In this document: in pieces, positions 44,545-52,062 of the stretch | How the letters are laid out: each line of letters opens with the position of its first letter | Numbering within the stretch: position 1 is the stretch's first letter | NCBI GenBank assembly: GCA_002492465.1 | Contig: DKYT01000040.1 | Location: 1 to 59,861, forward strand | Length of the DNA stretch: 59,861 nt | DNA from: Lachnospiraceae bacterium UBA7093 | GTDB taxonomy: Bacteria > Bacillota > Clostridia > Lachnospirales > Lachnospiraceae | Reading direction: 5' to 3' | Made by a program: the position numbers and the translations under genes | Notes under the pieces: model-generated | Seen by the model: the letters and a program-made list of their open reading frames with translations, nothing else | Databases searched by the model: none | What the model was told of the DNA's origin: nothing

Positions 44545-45309
44545 TTAAAAATTCATTTTCTTTATTCTGTGTAGGGAGATTTGAAAAAAGACGACTCCAT
44601 ACAGCGCTATAACCAGTATCCCTCCAAGGGCTTCTGAGAGGGGGATTCCCTGATATTCATATGAAAACAGCCAAAGATCAGGATAATAGCCAATCCATAT
44701 TTTCTGTACCAATGAAAGGTCCGAATTGCAGATAAAAGCGTCAATTAAGATATAAAGTATCATAAAAAATATGGTTTTCCACGGATTGCGGGTGCAAACG
44801 CAAAGGGCAATAATGCCAAGGGTTATAACAGACATATAGACGCCTGATAGCAGATATTTCTCAAGAATTCTGATGACAGCCGCCGCATCAAAGATCTCCT
44901 TTCCCCACCGCATGAAGGCGGTTGCGTAATTTATGAAAGCGGTCAATAAAATGAAAGCCATCGACATACTAAGGGCGACACAGATTTTTGACAAGATCAT
45001 TTGATTACGGCTTTCTCCGTGTAATAGGGGTTGGTAGAGCAGTTTATTCCTGTCTTCCTCGCAAATAAACAGAGTCATCAAAAATGCGTTAAAAAGAATC
45101 CCAACAGTTCCAACATAGAACCGCATCATAAATTCGGGGAAATTTTTTCTCCCAACAATTCTGACGTCAATATTTAACATATCCTCTATTTGCGGCGCCT
45201 GTATCAGAAAAGCATAAAAAAAAGAAGCTGTAAAAAAGCAGATAAAAAAGACATAAATTAATTTTTGCCTGAACATTTTCCGGGCGTATAATTTCGTTAA
45301 TGGATGCAT
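44545..45309 (-). CDS. ABC-2 type permease, lantibiotic-immunity-like (first permease)
   Basis: 254 aa, six membrane segments, start MHPLTKLYARKMFRQKLIYVFF. It overlaps the 3-prime end of the ATPase gene by 13 nt, showing a single translation-coupled operon. The two permeases have similar architecture (amphipathic basic N-terminus, long extracellular loop after TM1) but low identity, as in EpiE/EpiG pairs. The ligand is unknown; no lantibiotic biosynthesis genes are nearby, so self-immunity is unlikely and defence against peptides of competitors is more plausible. Confidence 0.85.
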   Translation of the reverse strand: MHPLTKLYARKMFRQKLIYVFFICFFTASFFYAFLIQAPQIEDMLNIDVRIVGRKNFPEFMMRFYVGTVGILFNAFLMTLFICEEDRNKLLYQPLLHGESRNQMILSKICVALSMSMAFILLTAFINYATAFMRWGKEIFDAAAVIRILEKYLLSGVYMSVITLGIIALCVCTRNPWKTIFFMILYILIDAFICNSDLSLVQKIWIGYYPDLWLFSYEYQGIPLSEALGGILVIALYGVVFFQISLHRIKKMNF

Positions 45310-46220
45310 GATGTTTCGCCTCCTGTCAATTTCAGAAAAAGATCCTGTAAAGAATGTTTCCGCACGGAAAGATGACCGATATACAGATTGTTCTCCATTA
45401 GTTTTCTGATAAATTCATCTAAACATATATATTCAAGAATAACGGTAAAGTGATTTCCGTTTTGCGACGTCAAATGTATTCCATGAAGGCGGGAGAGGAG
45501 GCGGGCGGCATGTTCCGTATCTTCCAGTACGCAGTCAACAATATTTGTGGGTTCAGACAGTATTTGCTGTGTTTTTCCCTGCAAGATACTTTTTCCCTTA
45601 TCCAGAATTAAAATATCAGTGCAAAATTTTTCCATGTCATGGAGCTGGTGGGAAGAAACAATGAAAGCGGTGTTTTGATTGTTTGCCATATCGCTGATCA
45701 GCCGATAGAGGTCGATCTGCCCCTGGGGATCCAGCCCGTTTGCCGGTTCATCTAAAATAATAAGTTTTGGCTTTCCCAGCATAGCTCTTGCCAAGGCAAG
45801 TCTTTGCTTCATACCCAGGGAAAATTTCTTTACTTTCTTTTCCGCCTGAGCGCTGAGCCCTACATAATTAAGTAATTCTGCGACTTGCCTGTGAGGGATA
45901 TTTTGATGCAGGTTAGCAAAGCATTCCATGTTTTCTTTTGCGGTTAATTCCGGATAAAAAGCAGGAGTATCCAGGGACGCGCCTATCTTTGAAAGGGCAA
46001 GCTTCGGGTTACTGTCTAAGGAAGCACCATCGATTATGATTTCACCTTTATCCCTGGGACAAAGGTTCGTAATCATTTTTAATGTTGTGGTTTTACCTGC
46101 GCCGTTGGTGCCCAATAGTCCCATAATATTTCCGGGCAGAAGTTCAAAACATACATTTTCCACGGCAGTTTCCCGTTTGTATGTTTTTCTCAGATTTTGT
46201 ACTGTAATTATTTTTTCCAT
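45297..46220 (-). CDS. ABC transporter ATP-binding protein (BcrA/EpiF-like)
   Basis: 307 aa. Walker A GTNGAGKTT near residue 37, Q-loop region SLDTPAFYPEL, signature FSLGMKQRL near 136, Walker B LIILDEP near 157, then a C-terminal regulatory part of about 90 residues typical of bacitracin/lantibiotic transporters. GGAGGAAGGA directly precedes the ATG. First gene of a three-gene operon. Confidence 0.93.
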   Translation of the reverse strand: MEKIITVQNLRKTYKRETAVENVCFELLPGNIMGLLGTNGAGKTTTLKMITNLCPRDKGEIIIDGASLDSNPKLALSKIGASLDTPAFYPELTAKENMECFANLHQNIPHRQVAELLNYVGLSAQAEKKVKKFSLGMKQRLALARAMLGKPKLIILDEPANGLDPQGQIDLYRLISDMANNQNTAFIVSSHQLHDMEKFCTDILILDKGKSILQGKTQQILSEPTNIVDCVLEDTEHAARLLSRLHGIHLTSQNGNHFTVILEYICLDEFIRKLMENNLYIGHLSVRKHSLQDLFLKLTGGETSCIH

Positions 46221-46254
46221 TCCTTCCTCCAGTCCTATATCTCACAAAGGGTTT

Positions 46255-46289
46255 ATCCGGATGGATTTGACGTTCTGATCCATCCGGAT
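46255..46289. repeat. 12-bp perfect inverted repeat upstream of the ABC operon
   Basis: ATCCGGATGGAT (46255-46266) and ATCCATCCGGAT (46278-46289) with an 11-bp spacer, 35 nt before the ATPase start codon on the minus strand. There is no T run on that strand, so it is not a terminator for the upstream XRE gene. Candidate operator or 5-prime-leader hairpin. The rest of 46290-46419 holds no gene; a TATAAT without a good -35 occurs near 46335 on the minus strand. Confidence 0.5.
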
Positions 46290-46419
46290 TTCTATCTTTA
46301 GTGATTAGACGTTCTCAATTGCAATTCGTTACAGATTATATCGATAACAAAATATGCATTATGTTTGCGGGGGAATATGGATACTGTTAAAAGGTTGAAA
46401 TGAATTTGATATGGACAGG

Positions 46420-46857
46420 TTATTCTATGGAAGAGCCAAGAGGAGTGAAATTGTGGTCAAACAATAATTCGTTGACCTCATGAATATTTTTTTGCCGGTG
46501 CAGGGCAAATAAAATTAACGCGTCACGTTTGTCCCTTGCATATAATTCTCTGTTGCCGGAAAACTTCAGCATTTTCTGGATTTCCGCAACAGAAAGATGC
46601 ATACCAAACGCCATGGCGATCAGTACATTCCGGGAAGGCATTCTTTTGCCGGAAAATATTTGATAGACATACACCCGGTCTAGCAGGGAATCCCGGACAA
46701 CATCCGCTTTGGTGATATTTTTTTGCTGTAGTAAATCGTTAAGATGCTCCATAAAATACGGAGTTAACAAGCTGTTTTGATTGGTAATCAGATAATCTTC
46801 AATGTCCGTTGCCGCCTTAATTTCATTGTTCAGTTCTTCCGTTGTCTTAATATTCAT
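46420..46857 (-). CDS. XRE-like helix-turn-helix protein paired with a Ser/Thr kinase
   Basis: 145 aa. The helix-turn-helix spans about 35-90, with LNDLLQQKNITKADVVRDS and VYVYQIFSGKRMPSRNVL. The C-terminal part has the charged ELYARDKRDALILFAL. Proteins of this form are frequently found beside a Ser/Thr kinase in gut Clostridia (family recollection). AAGGAG lies 7 nt before the ATG. Its promoter overlaps that of the divergent kinase. A regulator of the neighbouring module and of itself is inferred. Confidence 0.8.
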   Translation of the reverse strand: MNIKTTEELNNEIKAATDIEDYLITNQNSLLTPYFMEHLNDLLQQKNITKADVVRDSLLDRVYVYQIFSGKRMPSRNVLIAMAFGMHLSVAEIQKMLKFSGNRELYARDKRDALILFALHRQKNIHEVNELLFDHNFTPLGSSIE

Positions 46858-46858
46858 G

Positions 46859-46887
46859 TTGCAACTCCTTTATTGTATTGCTATAAT
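46859..46887 (+). promoter_or_regulatory. Sigma-A promoter of the Ser/Thr kinase gene (extended -10)
   Basis: TTGCAA (46859-46864), 17 bp, TATAAT (46882-46887) with a TGC extension (46879-46881). The -35 overlaps the Shine-Dalgarno region of the divergent XRE gene. Confidence 0.75.
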
Positions 46888-46914
46888 TATACGAAAATCG
46901 TCAAAAAATGACAA
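46886..46914 (-). promoter_or_regulatory. Sigma-A promoter of the XRE gene
   Basis: On the minus strand: TTGTCA (46914-46909), 17 bp, TATAAT (46891-46886). Its -10 shares two bases with the kinase -10 inside the palindrome TATAATTATA (46882-46891). Confidence 0.7.
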
Positions 46915-46928
46915 GGGGGGAGAAATTC

Positions 46929-48404
46929 GTGGAATACGAAGAAATAAAGCTGTTAAAGGAGAGCGAGAAAAGCACAGTGCATTTGGTGCGGGAAAAGGAC
47001 AGTGGACAGACTTTCATCAGAAAAAGCTTATCAGGCGACAGGGCGTACCCTGTTTACAGGAAGCTGCAGGAATGTGAGCATCCTTATTTACCTAAGCTGC
47101 TGGAAGTTACATATGCGGATAATTGCACTACAATTATGGAGGAATATATAGAGGGGGAGACTATTGGCAGCGAAGAATTGTCGGAAAAACAATTTATCAG
47201 TGCAGCCAGGGAACTTTGCACCGTTCTGGAATTTATTCATGAAAAGGGCATTATCCACCGGGATATTAAGCCCTCAAACATCATTCTGGCAAAGGACGGT
47301 CATATTCGGCTGATTGATTTTGACATAGCGCGTATCGCCAAGGAAGAGGCGGAGCAGGATACGAGAATTTTAGGGACACGGGGATATGCGCCGCCGGAGC
47401 AATACGGGTTTTCCCAGACGGATGAGAGGGCGGATATCTATTCCCTGGGCGTTACCCTGAATCAGCTTTCTCTAAGCAACGGTAAAAAAATGGAGAAGCG
47501 TTATCAGAGGATTATAAATAAGTGCATGAATTTGAATCCGGATAAACGCTATCAATCCGCAGGGCAGGTGAAACGGGCTTTTTTTCATGCAAGGTGGGAG
47601 CTTCTGTACGGTGTTTTGATACTTTTAGCGCTGCTTTTGATAGGGAGCTCAGGGATTTCCCTGAAAGAGACGGGATTAAGAGGCGGGGAGCCGGAAGGCA
47701 CTCAGCTGACAGTGCTGCGCGCGCCGGATAATCCTCATTGGAAAGAGGATACAGGAATTGCGGTTTGGGGTACTGTGCTTGAAGCGGGAGCTTCAGGCGA
47801 ACAGGGCTACCATTGCAGGTTGTATAGGATGGAGACGGAAGGAACTCCTGATCCCGATGTGGACGAATGTATTTTTGATAATGAATTTCATACCAATTTT
47901 ACGGATGATTTTTTTGAATTGTCCTTAGTAACGGAATTAGAAAAAAACGGATTTTACTATTTTGACGTATGCGCCGCAGGCGATGGCGCTGCTTACACAG
48001 ACAGCCCCTATGTGATGTCAGATGTTTTTGAATATACAGGGGAATCTGCGCCTCCTCTGCCTACACCCACAGGTCTTTCATGGGTACTTGCCCAGAATGA
48101 GGAGAGAGGACGCGTGTACTTTGCTACCTGGAGCAATTTGGATGATTATGAGGATGATGATAGTTTTACGGTAATTGTCACAGATAAAGACAACAATTGG
48201 GTTACAGATAACAGCTGGTCAAAGAAAAGAATTATGGAAGTGGGATATGGCGGCATAAAAATCAGACCGGAGTTTTTGACAGAGGCGGAGGGACCATACC
48301 GTTTTTATGTCCAGGCGTATTCGTCCCGTCCCAATGAATATTCATCCAGTTATCTGCCAGAACCTGTGACAGAAGAATATTATAGTCCGTGGTTTTATAA
48401 TTAA
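46929..48404 (+). CDS. Transmembrane Ser/Thr protein kinase with fibronectin-III-like ectodomain
   Basis: 491 aa from GTG at 46929, chosen because the GGGGGG-GAG site lies about 8 nt upstream. The kinase domain (1-220) has Lys32 (FIRK), catalytic HRDIKPSN (Asp112), DFD (Asp130) and activation segment GTRGYAPPEQYG. The P-loop is glycine-poor (KESEKSTV) and the C-lobe short. A membrane segment lies at about 225-240. The extracellular part (241-491) holds two repeats of the pattern LTVLRAPDNPHW / PTPTGLSWVL ending in FYVQAYSS. Hanks-type kinases phosphorylate regulators and wall enzymes; the substrate here is unknown. Confidence 0.88.
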   Translation: MEYEEIKLLKESEKSTVHLVREKDSGQTFIRKSLSGDRAYPVYRKLQECEHPYLPKLLEVTYADNCTTIMEEYIEGETIGSEELSEKQFISAARELCTVLEFIHEKGIIHRDIKPSNIILAKDGHIRLIDFDIARIAKEEAEQDTRILGTRGYAPPEQYGFSQTDERADIYSLGVTLNQLSLSNGKKMEKRYQRIINKCMNLNPDKRYQSAGQVKRAFFHARWELLYGVLILLALLLIGSSGISLKETGLRGGEPEGTQLTVLRAPDNPHWKEDTGIAVWGTVLEAGASGEQGYHCRLYRMETEGTPDPDVDECIFDNEFHTNFTDDFFELSLVTELEKNGFYYFDVCAAGDGAAYTDSPYVMSDVFEYTGESAPPLPTPTGLSWVLAQNEERGRVYFATWSNLDDYEDDDSFTVIVTDKDNNWVTDNSWSKKRIMEVGYGGIKIRPEFLTEAEGPYRFYVQAYSSRPNEYSSSYLPEPVTEEYYSPWFYN

Positions 48405-48435
48405 TTTCAAATGCGAAACATCTTTCCTCTTTTAT

Positions 48436-48479
48436 GTATGCTGTTTGCATACCATTTCTGTATTCAGGCTTGTTACACT
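48436..48479 (+). promoter_or_regulatory. Shared operator plus extended -10 promoter, copy 1
   Basis: Inverted repeat GTATGC-N5-GCATAC (48436-48452) followed 17 bp later by TTGTTACACT, i.e. TGT + TACACT (-10 at 48474-48479). No good -35. The repeat centre lies about 42 bp before the expected start, the position of an activator that contacts RNA polymerase. The same arrangement recurs at 49636. Confidence 0.65.
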
Positions 48480-48525
48480 GATAGCGAAAGTGCTAAAACC
48501 TGAAAAGTACATGGAGGAAAAGAAA

Positions 48526-49488
48526 ATGAAATTGAAAGAAAAGTTTTTAGGAACGCTGTTGGCAGTTTGTATTGTGCTTGGCGGTTTGATTGTCAATGGT
48601 AATGTGGCATATGCCGAAGAAGATCTGTCAAACTATTGTGAGCAAGGGTATATAGATCGTCTATTTGAGGTTTCGGTGGAAGCAGGCGCCATGAAGATGA
48701 ATTTCTTTGATGCGGAGCGTATTGGATATATCAATCCCGATGGTACCCGCGGCACTGTAAATGGACGAGATGATGTGTCTAAAGTAGAGTATTGGATATC
48801 AGGAGGAGAGTTTGCAAACTTTATGCAAACATGGGGAGACTTTGACAGTCAAATGCGGACTTGGAATGAAGCTGGCTTGTTTGAACCCGAAAATCGGATA
48901 ATAGTAGATAATGTGGCATATTTCAAACTTGTTACTTCTGATGAAGTGATTCCAGTTATCGAGAGAATGAATGAAGCATTGTTCCCGGTCAGGATGGCTA
49001 TGAATTCCGGCAGCGGAGATTCAGAGAGCTGTGATTCAGGGAGCAGTGATGAAAGTAATTCCCATGAACATAACTTTGTGGAAACAACTGTTCAGGAGGC
49101 AACTGCAACTTCCGATGAAATTATAGTCAGAAAGTGCTCCATTTGCGGATTGGAGGAAAACGGGGGATCTCAGTTTACAAAACCTGGTACTGCCGTAACC
49201 CAGTTTTTAGGAAATACCATTGACCAGTTGAAAAAGGCACCTGAAAATGGAAGTATTACCATTGATACAGAAATCTGGACTTGTTTTAATCGACCAGTAA
49301 TCGAAGCTTTGAAGAATCGACAGGATGTAACGACAACCATAAACTTCAGATATAAGGGTGTTGCATATACCTTCACGATTCCGGCAGGATATGGCAGCGA
49401 ACAATTGGACGGACTGCTCGATGAGAATGGGTACTGCGGATTTATGTATCTGGTTTCTGTATTTGGCGGACAGGAAGTTGTAAAATAA
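48526..49488 (+). CDS. Secreted protein with HxH/CxxC zinc-ribbon-like motif
   Basis: 320 aa. Signal peptide (1-33; hydrophobic core LGTLLAVCIVLGGLIV, likely cleavage after AYA). Residues 35-160 are unrecognised and aromatic. A Ser/Gly/Asp-rich linker precedes HEHNFVE ... RKCSICGLEE (about 180-215), a motif seen in many clostridial surface proteins. The C-terminal module (about 225-320) has GSITIDTEIWTCFNRPV and YTFTIPAGYG. GGAGG lies 7 nt before the ATG at 48526. Likely exported to the surface; function unknown. Confidence 0.8.
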   Translation: MKLKEKFLGTLLAVCIVLGGLIVNGNVAYAEEDLSNYCEQGYIDRLFEVSVEAGAMKMNFFDAERIGYINPDGTRGTVNGRDDVSKVEYWISGGEFANFMQTWGDFDSQMRTWNEAGLFEPENRIIVDNVAYFKLVTSDEVIPVIERMNEALFPVRMAMNSGSGDSESCDSGSSDESNSHEHNFVETTVQEATATSDEIIVRKCSICGLEENGGSQFTKPGTAVTQFLGNTIDQLKKAPENGSITIDTEIWTCFNRPVIEALKNRQDVTTTINFRYKGVAYTFTIPAGYGSEQLDGLLDENGYCGFMYLVSVFGGQEVVK

Positions 49489-49566
49489 AGCCAATGTCAT
49501 AAGGTTTTGTACCTTTAATTGTAGGAGGAGGAACCGCCGAGAAATTGGCTGTTCAAAATAATGGCA

Positions 49567-49627
49567 GCGAGCCAACCGGATAGGGAAACATGTCTGGTTG
49601 GCTCGCATTAAAAAATCATTTTGTTTT
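49567..49627 (+). terminator. Terminator after the first secreted-protein gene
   Basis: GCGAGCCAACC (49567-49577) and GGTTGGCTCGC (49596-49606), 11 bp, followed after a short A-rich stretch by TTTTGTTTTTTT. The gap 49489-49810 otherwise holds the operator/promoter at 49636 and no gene. Confidence 0.7.
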
Positions 49628-49635
49628 TTTCAAAT

Positions 49636-49679
49636 GTATGCTGACGGCATACCTTTTTTCTTTTTTGAATTGTTATATT
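49636..49679 (+). promoter_or_regulatory. Shared operator plus extended -10 promoter, copy 2
   Basis: GTATGC-N5-GCATAC (49636-49652), then 17 bp, then TTGTTATATT with TGT + TATATT (-10 at 49674-49679). The spacing equals copy 1 to the base, while the sequence between differs, so the site rather than recent duplication is conserved. The leader to the ATG is about 125 nt. Confidence 0.65.
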
Positions 49680-49810
49680 TATAAAGACGCAGGAAAACGT
49701 GCAGTTTTATCCGGGGACATGGAAACTGTGATATATGATATTAAAAGGCAACTGTTTGAGGTATGACAGCCGTTTATGTTGCGCTCAAAAGAAGAAAGGA
49801 GAATCAAGTT

Positions 49811-51205
49811 ATGAAAAACAGGTGGAAAAAGTTGGCAGCGGTGTTTGGGGCTGCCGTGTTGGTGATCTGTCAGAATGGAGTTATGGAGGTAAAGGCGGAA
49901 GAGCCTTTGAATCCGGAAGTAATTGTTTTGCAGGAAGAAATTTCTGATGTGGATGTAGAAAATGTGGAGGCGAAAGACGTAGAGGCGGATGCCCAGAGTC
50001 TGGAGAATGAGACTGCTGTAGTGGAAGAGGCAGAGACGATAGCACTGGCAGAAAATTCCATGGCTCGGCAACTTTCTGGTGCAACAGATTTAAAATGGGA
50101 GCACGATGCACATAAAGGAGCCGCTTCTTTTGTAATTCCGAATGAAAAAGGTGAAGCGACTTACAAAGTGGATATTTGGCGTAATGGAGTTGGAGAACCG
50201 GAAAATTATTATAGACCATATGCCCAAAGTGCATTTGGAGATGAAGAGAAAGGCGCGAAAGTATATTTACATCTTTATGATATGATAAAGGATAGCGGAA
50301 CATACGTATTCCAGATAACGACATTGGATATGGATGGAAATCCTGTAAGCCAGGCGTATAGTGAGCCATGGGAGTATGTGATGGCGGCTGAACCGTTGCT
50401 GACACCTCAAAATATATCCTGGAATAGGGATGGCGTTTTTTCCTGTGAAGTGCCAAACGCCGACAGAGTTTGTGAATTAAGATTTCTTGTATCTTCTCCT
50501 GATGGACACAGGGTAAGTTTTCAATTACCTTCAAAGGTTGATGAAGTTACAACATTTAATTTAAGCGAATACTATGAAAGTACTTATCATGTATTGCCAG
50601 GAGATGGATATTATCTACAGGTATGGGCAGTAACCGCTGATATGGAAAGGTATCTGGATAGCGCACCGTCTGCACCTGTTATGTTTGGTAATGAGCCTTT
50701 TTCAACTTCCGACGATCAACAGGATAAGGAGGAATCAAATTCATCCTCAGAGAGCAATTCAGAGGAGGCAGAAGTAGTTGTTGAAGAGTGGAAGCCTGCT
50801 ACACCTGATGAGAGTAAGCGGTATGAGGCATATGGCAGAAATGAAACAATCAATGCTAATGTAGTGCAAGGCGATTATAGCGTACAGGTGATCAATGCCA
50901 TGCAGGGGAAATTGTGTTATGACTCTTTTGAGGCAGTATTGGAGGATTATACAATTGGAAGAACTTATAACATCTATCCCGATGGAAAACGTGATCAGAA
51001 AAAGGATGCTAAGGCACGCATTACCTTAGAAATTCCCAAAGCATTACAGGCATCCGGCAGAGAGTACAAGATGATCTGTGTTACAGCAAAGGGCTTGCCT
51101 GTTGTACTGAAGGATCTGGATACAGACCCTGAAAAGATCACTTTTGAGACGGATACTTATTATGCATTTGCATTGGTTTACAAGGATGCAACTGCCACAA
51201 AATAA
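49811..51205 (+). CDS. Secreted fibronectin-III-like repeat protein
   Basis: 464 aa. Signal peptide with cleavage likely after VKA (about residue 29). A Glu/Val-rich acidic stretch (30-75) follows, then two FN3-like repeats (about 80-180 and 190-295): ATDLKWEHD ... YVFQITTLD and LLTPQNISWNRDG ... YYLQVWAVTAD. A Ser/Glu linker (about 300-335) leads to a C-terminal domain (about 340-464). The repeats resemble those in the ectodomain of the Ser/Thr kinase two genes upstream. AAAGGAG precedes the ATG at 49811. The basic start and strong signal peptide argue for export. Confidence 0.8.
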   Translation: MKNRWKKLAAVFGAAVLVICQNGVMEVKAEEPLNPEVIVLQEEISDVDVENVEAKDVEADAQSLENETAVVEEAETIALAENSMARQLSGATDLKWEHDAHKGAASFVIPNEKGEATYKVDIWRNGVGEPENYYRPYAQSAFGDEEKGAKVYLHLYDMIKDSGTYVFQITTLDMDGNPVSQAYSEPWEYVMAAEPLLTPQNISWNRDGVFSCEVPNADRVCELRFLVSSPDGHRVSFQLPSKVDEVTTFNLSEYYESTYHVLPGDGYYLQVWAVTADMERYLDSAPSAPVMFGNEPFSTSDDQQDKEESNSSSESNSEEAEVVVEEWKPATPDESKRYEAYGRNETINANVVQGDYSVQVINAMQGKLCYDSFEAVLEDYTIGRTYNIYPDGKRDQKKDAKARITLEIPKALQASGREYKMICVTAKGLPVVLKDLDTDPEKITFETDTYYAFALVYKDATATK

Positions 51206-51335
51206 TTTGAAAATGGCTCCATTTTATGTCCAAAACAGAATGCTATAATACTGGCAGATTATTATGCTCAAATCTGGCGTGGGTGTAAAAAGCAATCGTA
51301 GATAAACATATTTACATATTAAATTTTTCGTAGGA

Positions 51336-51364
51336 TTGACATATTTGTAGGGTTTGCGTATAAT
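51336..51364 (+). promoter_or_regulatory. Consensus sigma-A promoter of the type III antitoxin RNA
   Basis: TTGACA (51336-51341), 17 bp, TATAAT (51359-51364): both hexamers perfect, as expected for an antitoxin RNA that must be made in excess. Positions 51206-51335 hold no gene. Confidence 0.85.
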
Positions 51365-51371
51365 AATGATG

Positions 51372-51489
51372 ATAGGTAGGAAACTACCTTAAAAAGTAGT
51401 CCGCTTCCGGTTATGCGGAAAATAAATAGACCGTGTAAACGTGGTTCGCTTCCGGTCATGCGAATAATAAATAGACCGTGAAAAAGTTT
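51372..51489 (+). ncRNA. Type III antitoxin RNA with two 45-nt repeats (CptI/ToxI-like)
   Basis: Two tandem direct repeats of exactly 45 nt (51396-51440 and 51441-51485), 38 of 45 positions identical, sharing CGCTTCCGGT and AATAAATAGACCGTG. A 5-prime hairpin AGGTAG-GAAA-CTACCT (51374-51389) precedes them. In type III systems each repeat is cut out by the toxin and folds into a pseudoknot that inhibits it; CptIN antitoxins have few repeats of this size. The RNA start and end are inferred from the promoter and the next hairpin. Confidence 0.82.
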
Positions 51490-51490
51490 T

Positions 51491-51522
51491 TAAGCCTCTT
51501 GTCCTAAATGGCAGGGGGCTTA
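51491..51522 (+). terminator. Leaky terminator/attenuator between antitoxin RNA and toxin
   Basis: TAAGCCTC (51491-51498) pairs with GGGGCTTA (51515-51522), with one G-U pair. The following T run is poor (AATTGT). Partial termination here would give excess antitoxin over toxin mRNA, the known type III layout. Confidence 0.6.
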
Positions 51523-51547
51523 AATTGTACAGGGAGAAAAGCCGCTT

Positions 51548-52060
51548 ATGGAAATTATGACGGGAAGCCTATATTTTGTATCTGATGATTTTTTTACAAA
51601 AATACAAGACACCTATCTGAAAGTCAATTATGAAGACACAAAGCGTCCGCACTACTTCGCTTTTAGAGACAGTAAAACGGGGTTGTATTGGTTAGTCCCA
51701 TGCAGCTCAAAAGTAGAAAAATTTGAATGTCTGGTACAGAAAAAGCAGGAGCAACACAAACCGACAGACACGATTAAGATTGTGAAAATCTTTGATCGTA
51801 AATCGGTGCTTCTTTTTCAAGATGTGTTTCCTGTGATTAAGAGATATATAGACGGTCAGTATATTAAAGGCGGTCAGCCTGTAAGGATTGCAGACCCTAA
51901 ACTGATACAGGAATTGGAGAAGAATGCAAAGAAAATAATCAATCTGTTACATAGAGGGGTACGTTTTACGCCAACGCAGCCAGATATCATCAAAATTGAG
52001 AAAGTCATGTTAGAGGAATTGCAGGATACAGAGGAAACAGAGGAAATACGCTGTTTATAG
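51548..52060 (+). CDS. Type III toxin-antitoxin endoribonuclease toxin (CptN/ToxN/AbiQ-like)
   Basis: 170 aa. Family core RPHYFAFRDSKTGLYWLVPCSSKVEKFE, with Ser53-Ser54-Lys55 at the place of the ToxN active-site T/S-x-K. The C-terminal part (about 115-160) includes LLHRGVRFTPTQPDI. ToxN-type toxins cut mRNA at A-rich sites and can abort phage infection. AGGGAG lies about 12 nt before the ATG, a loose spacing. Assignment to CptIN rather than ToxIN rests on overall look and the two-repeat antitoxin. Confidence 0.82.
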   Translation: MEIMTGSLYFVSDDFFTKIQDTYLKVNYEDTKRPHYFAFRDSKTGLYWLVPCSSKVEKFECLVQKKQEQHKPTDTIKIVKIFDRKSVLLFQDVFPVIKRYIDGQYIKGGQPVRIADPKLIQELEKNAKKIINLLHRGVRFTPTQPDIIKIEKVMLEELQDTEETEEIRCL

Positions 52061-52062
52061 TT

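Noticed and set aside
46255..46289. Terminator for the XRE gene
   Set aside because: The stem is strong but no T run follows on the minus strand.
51396..51485. Two 45-nt repeats considered as a minimal CRISPR array
   Set aside because: The repeats are contiguous with no spacers, follow a consensus promoter and precede a ToxN-like gene, which fits a type III antitoxin RNA instead.
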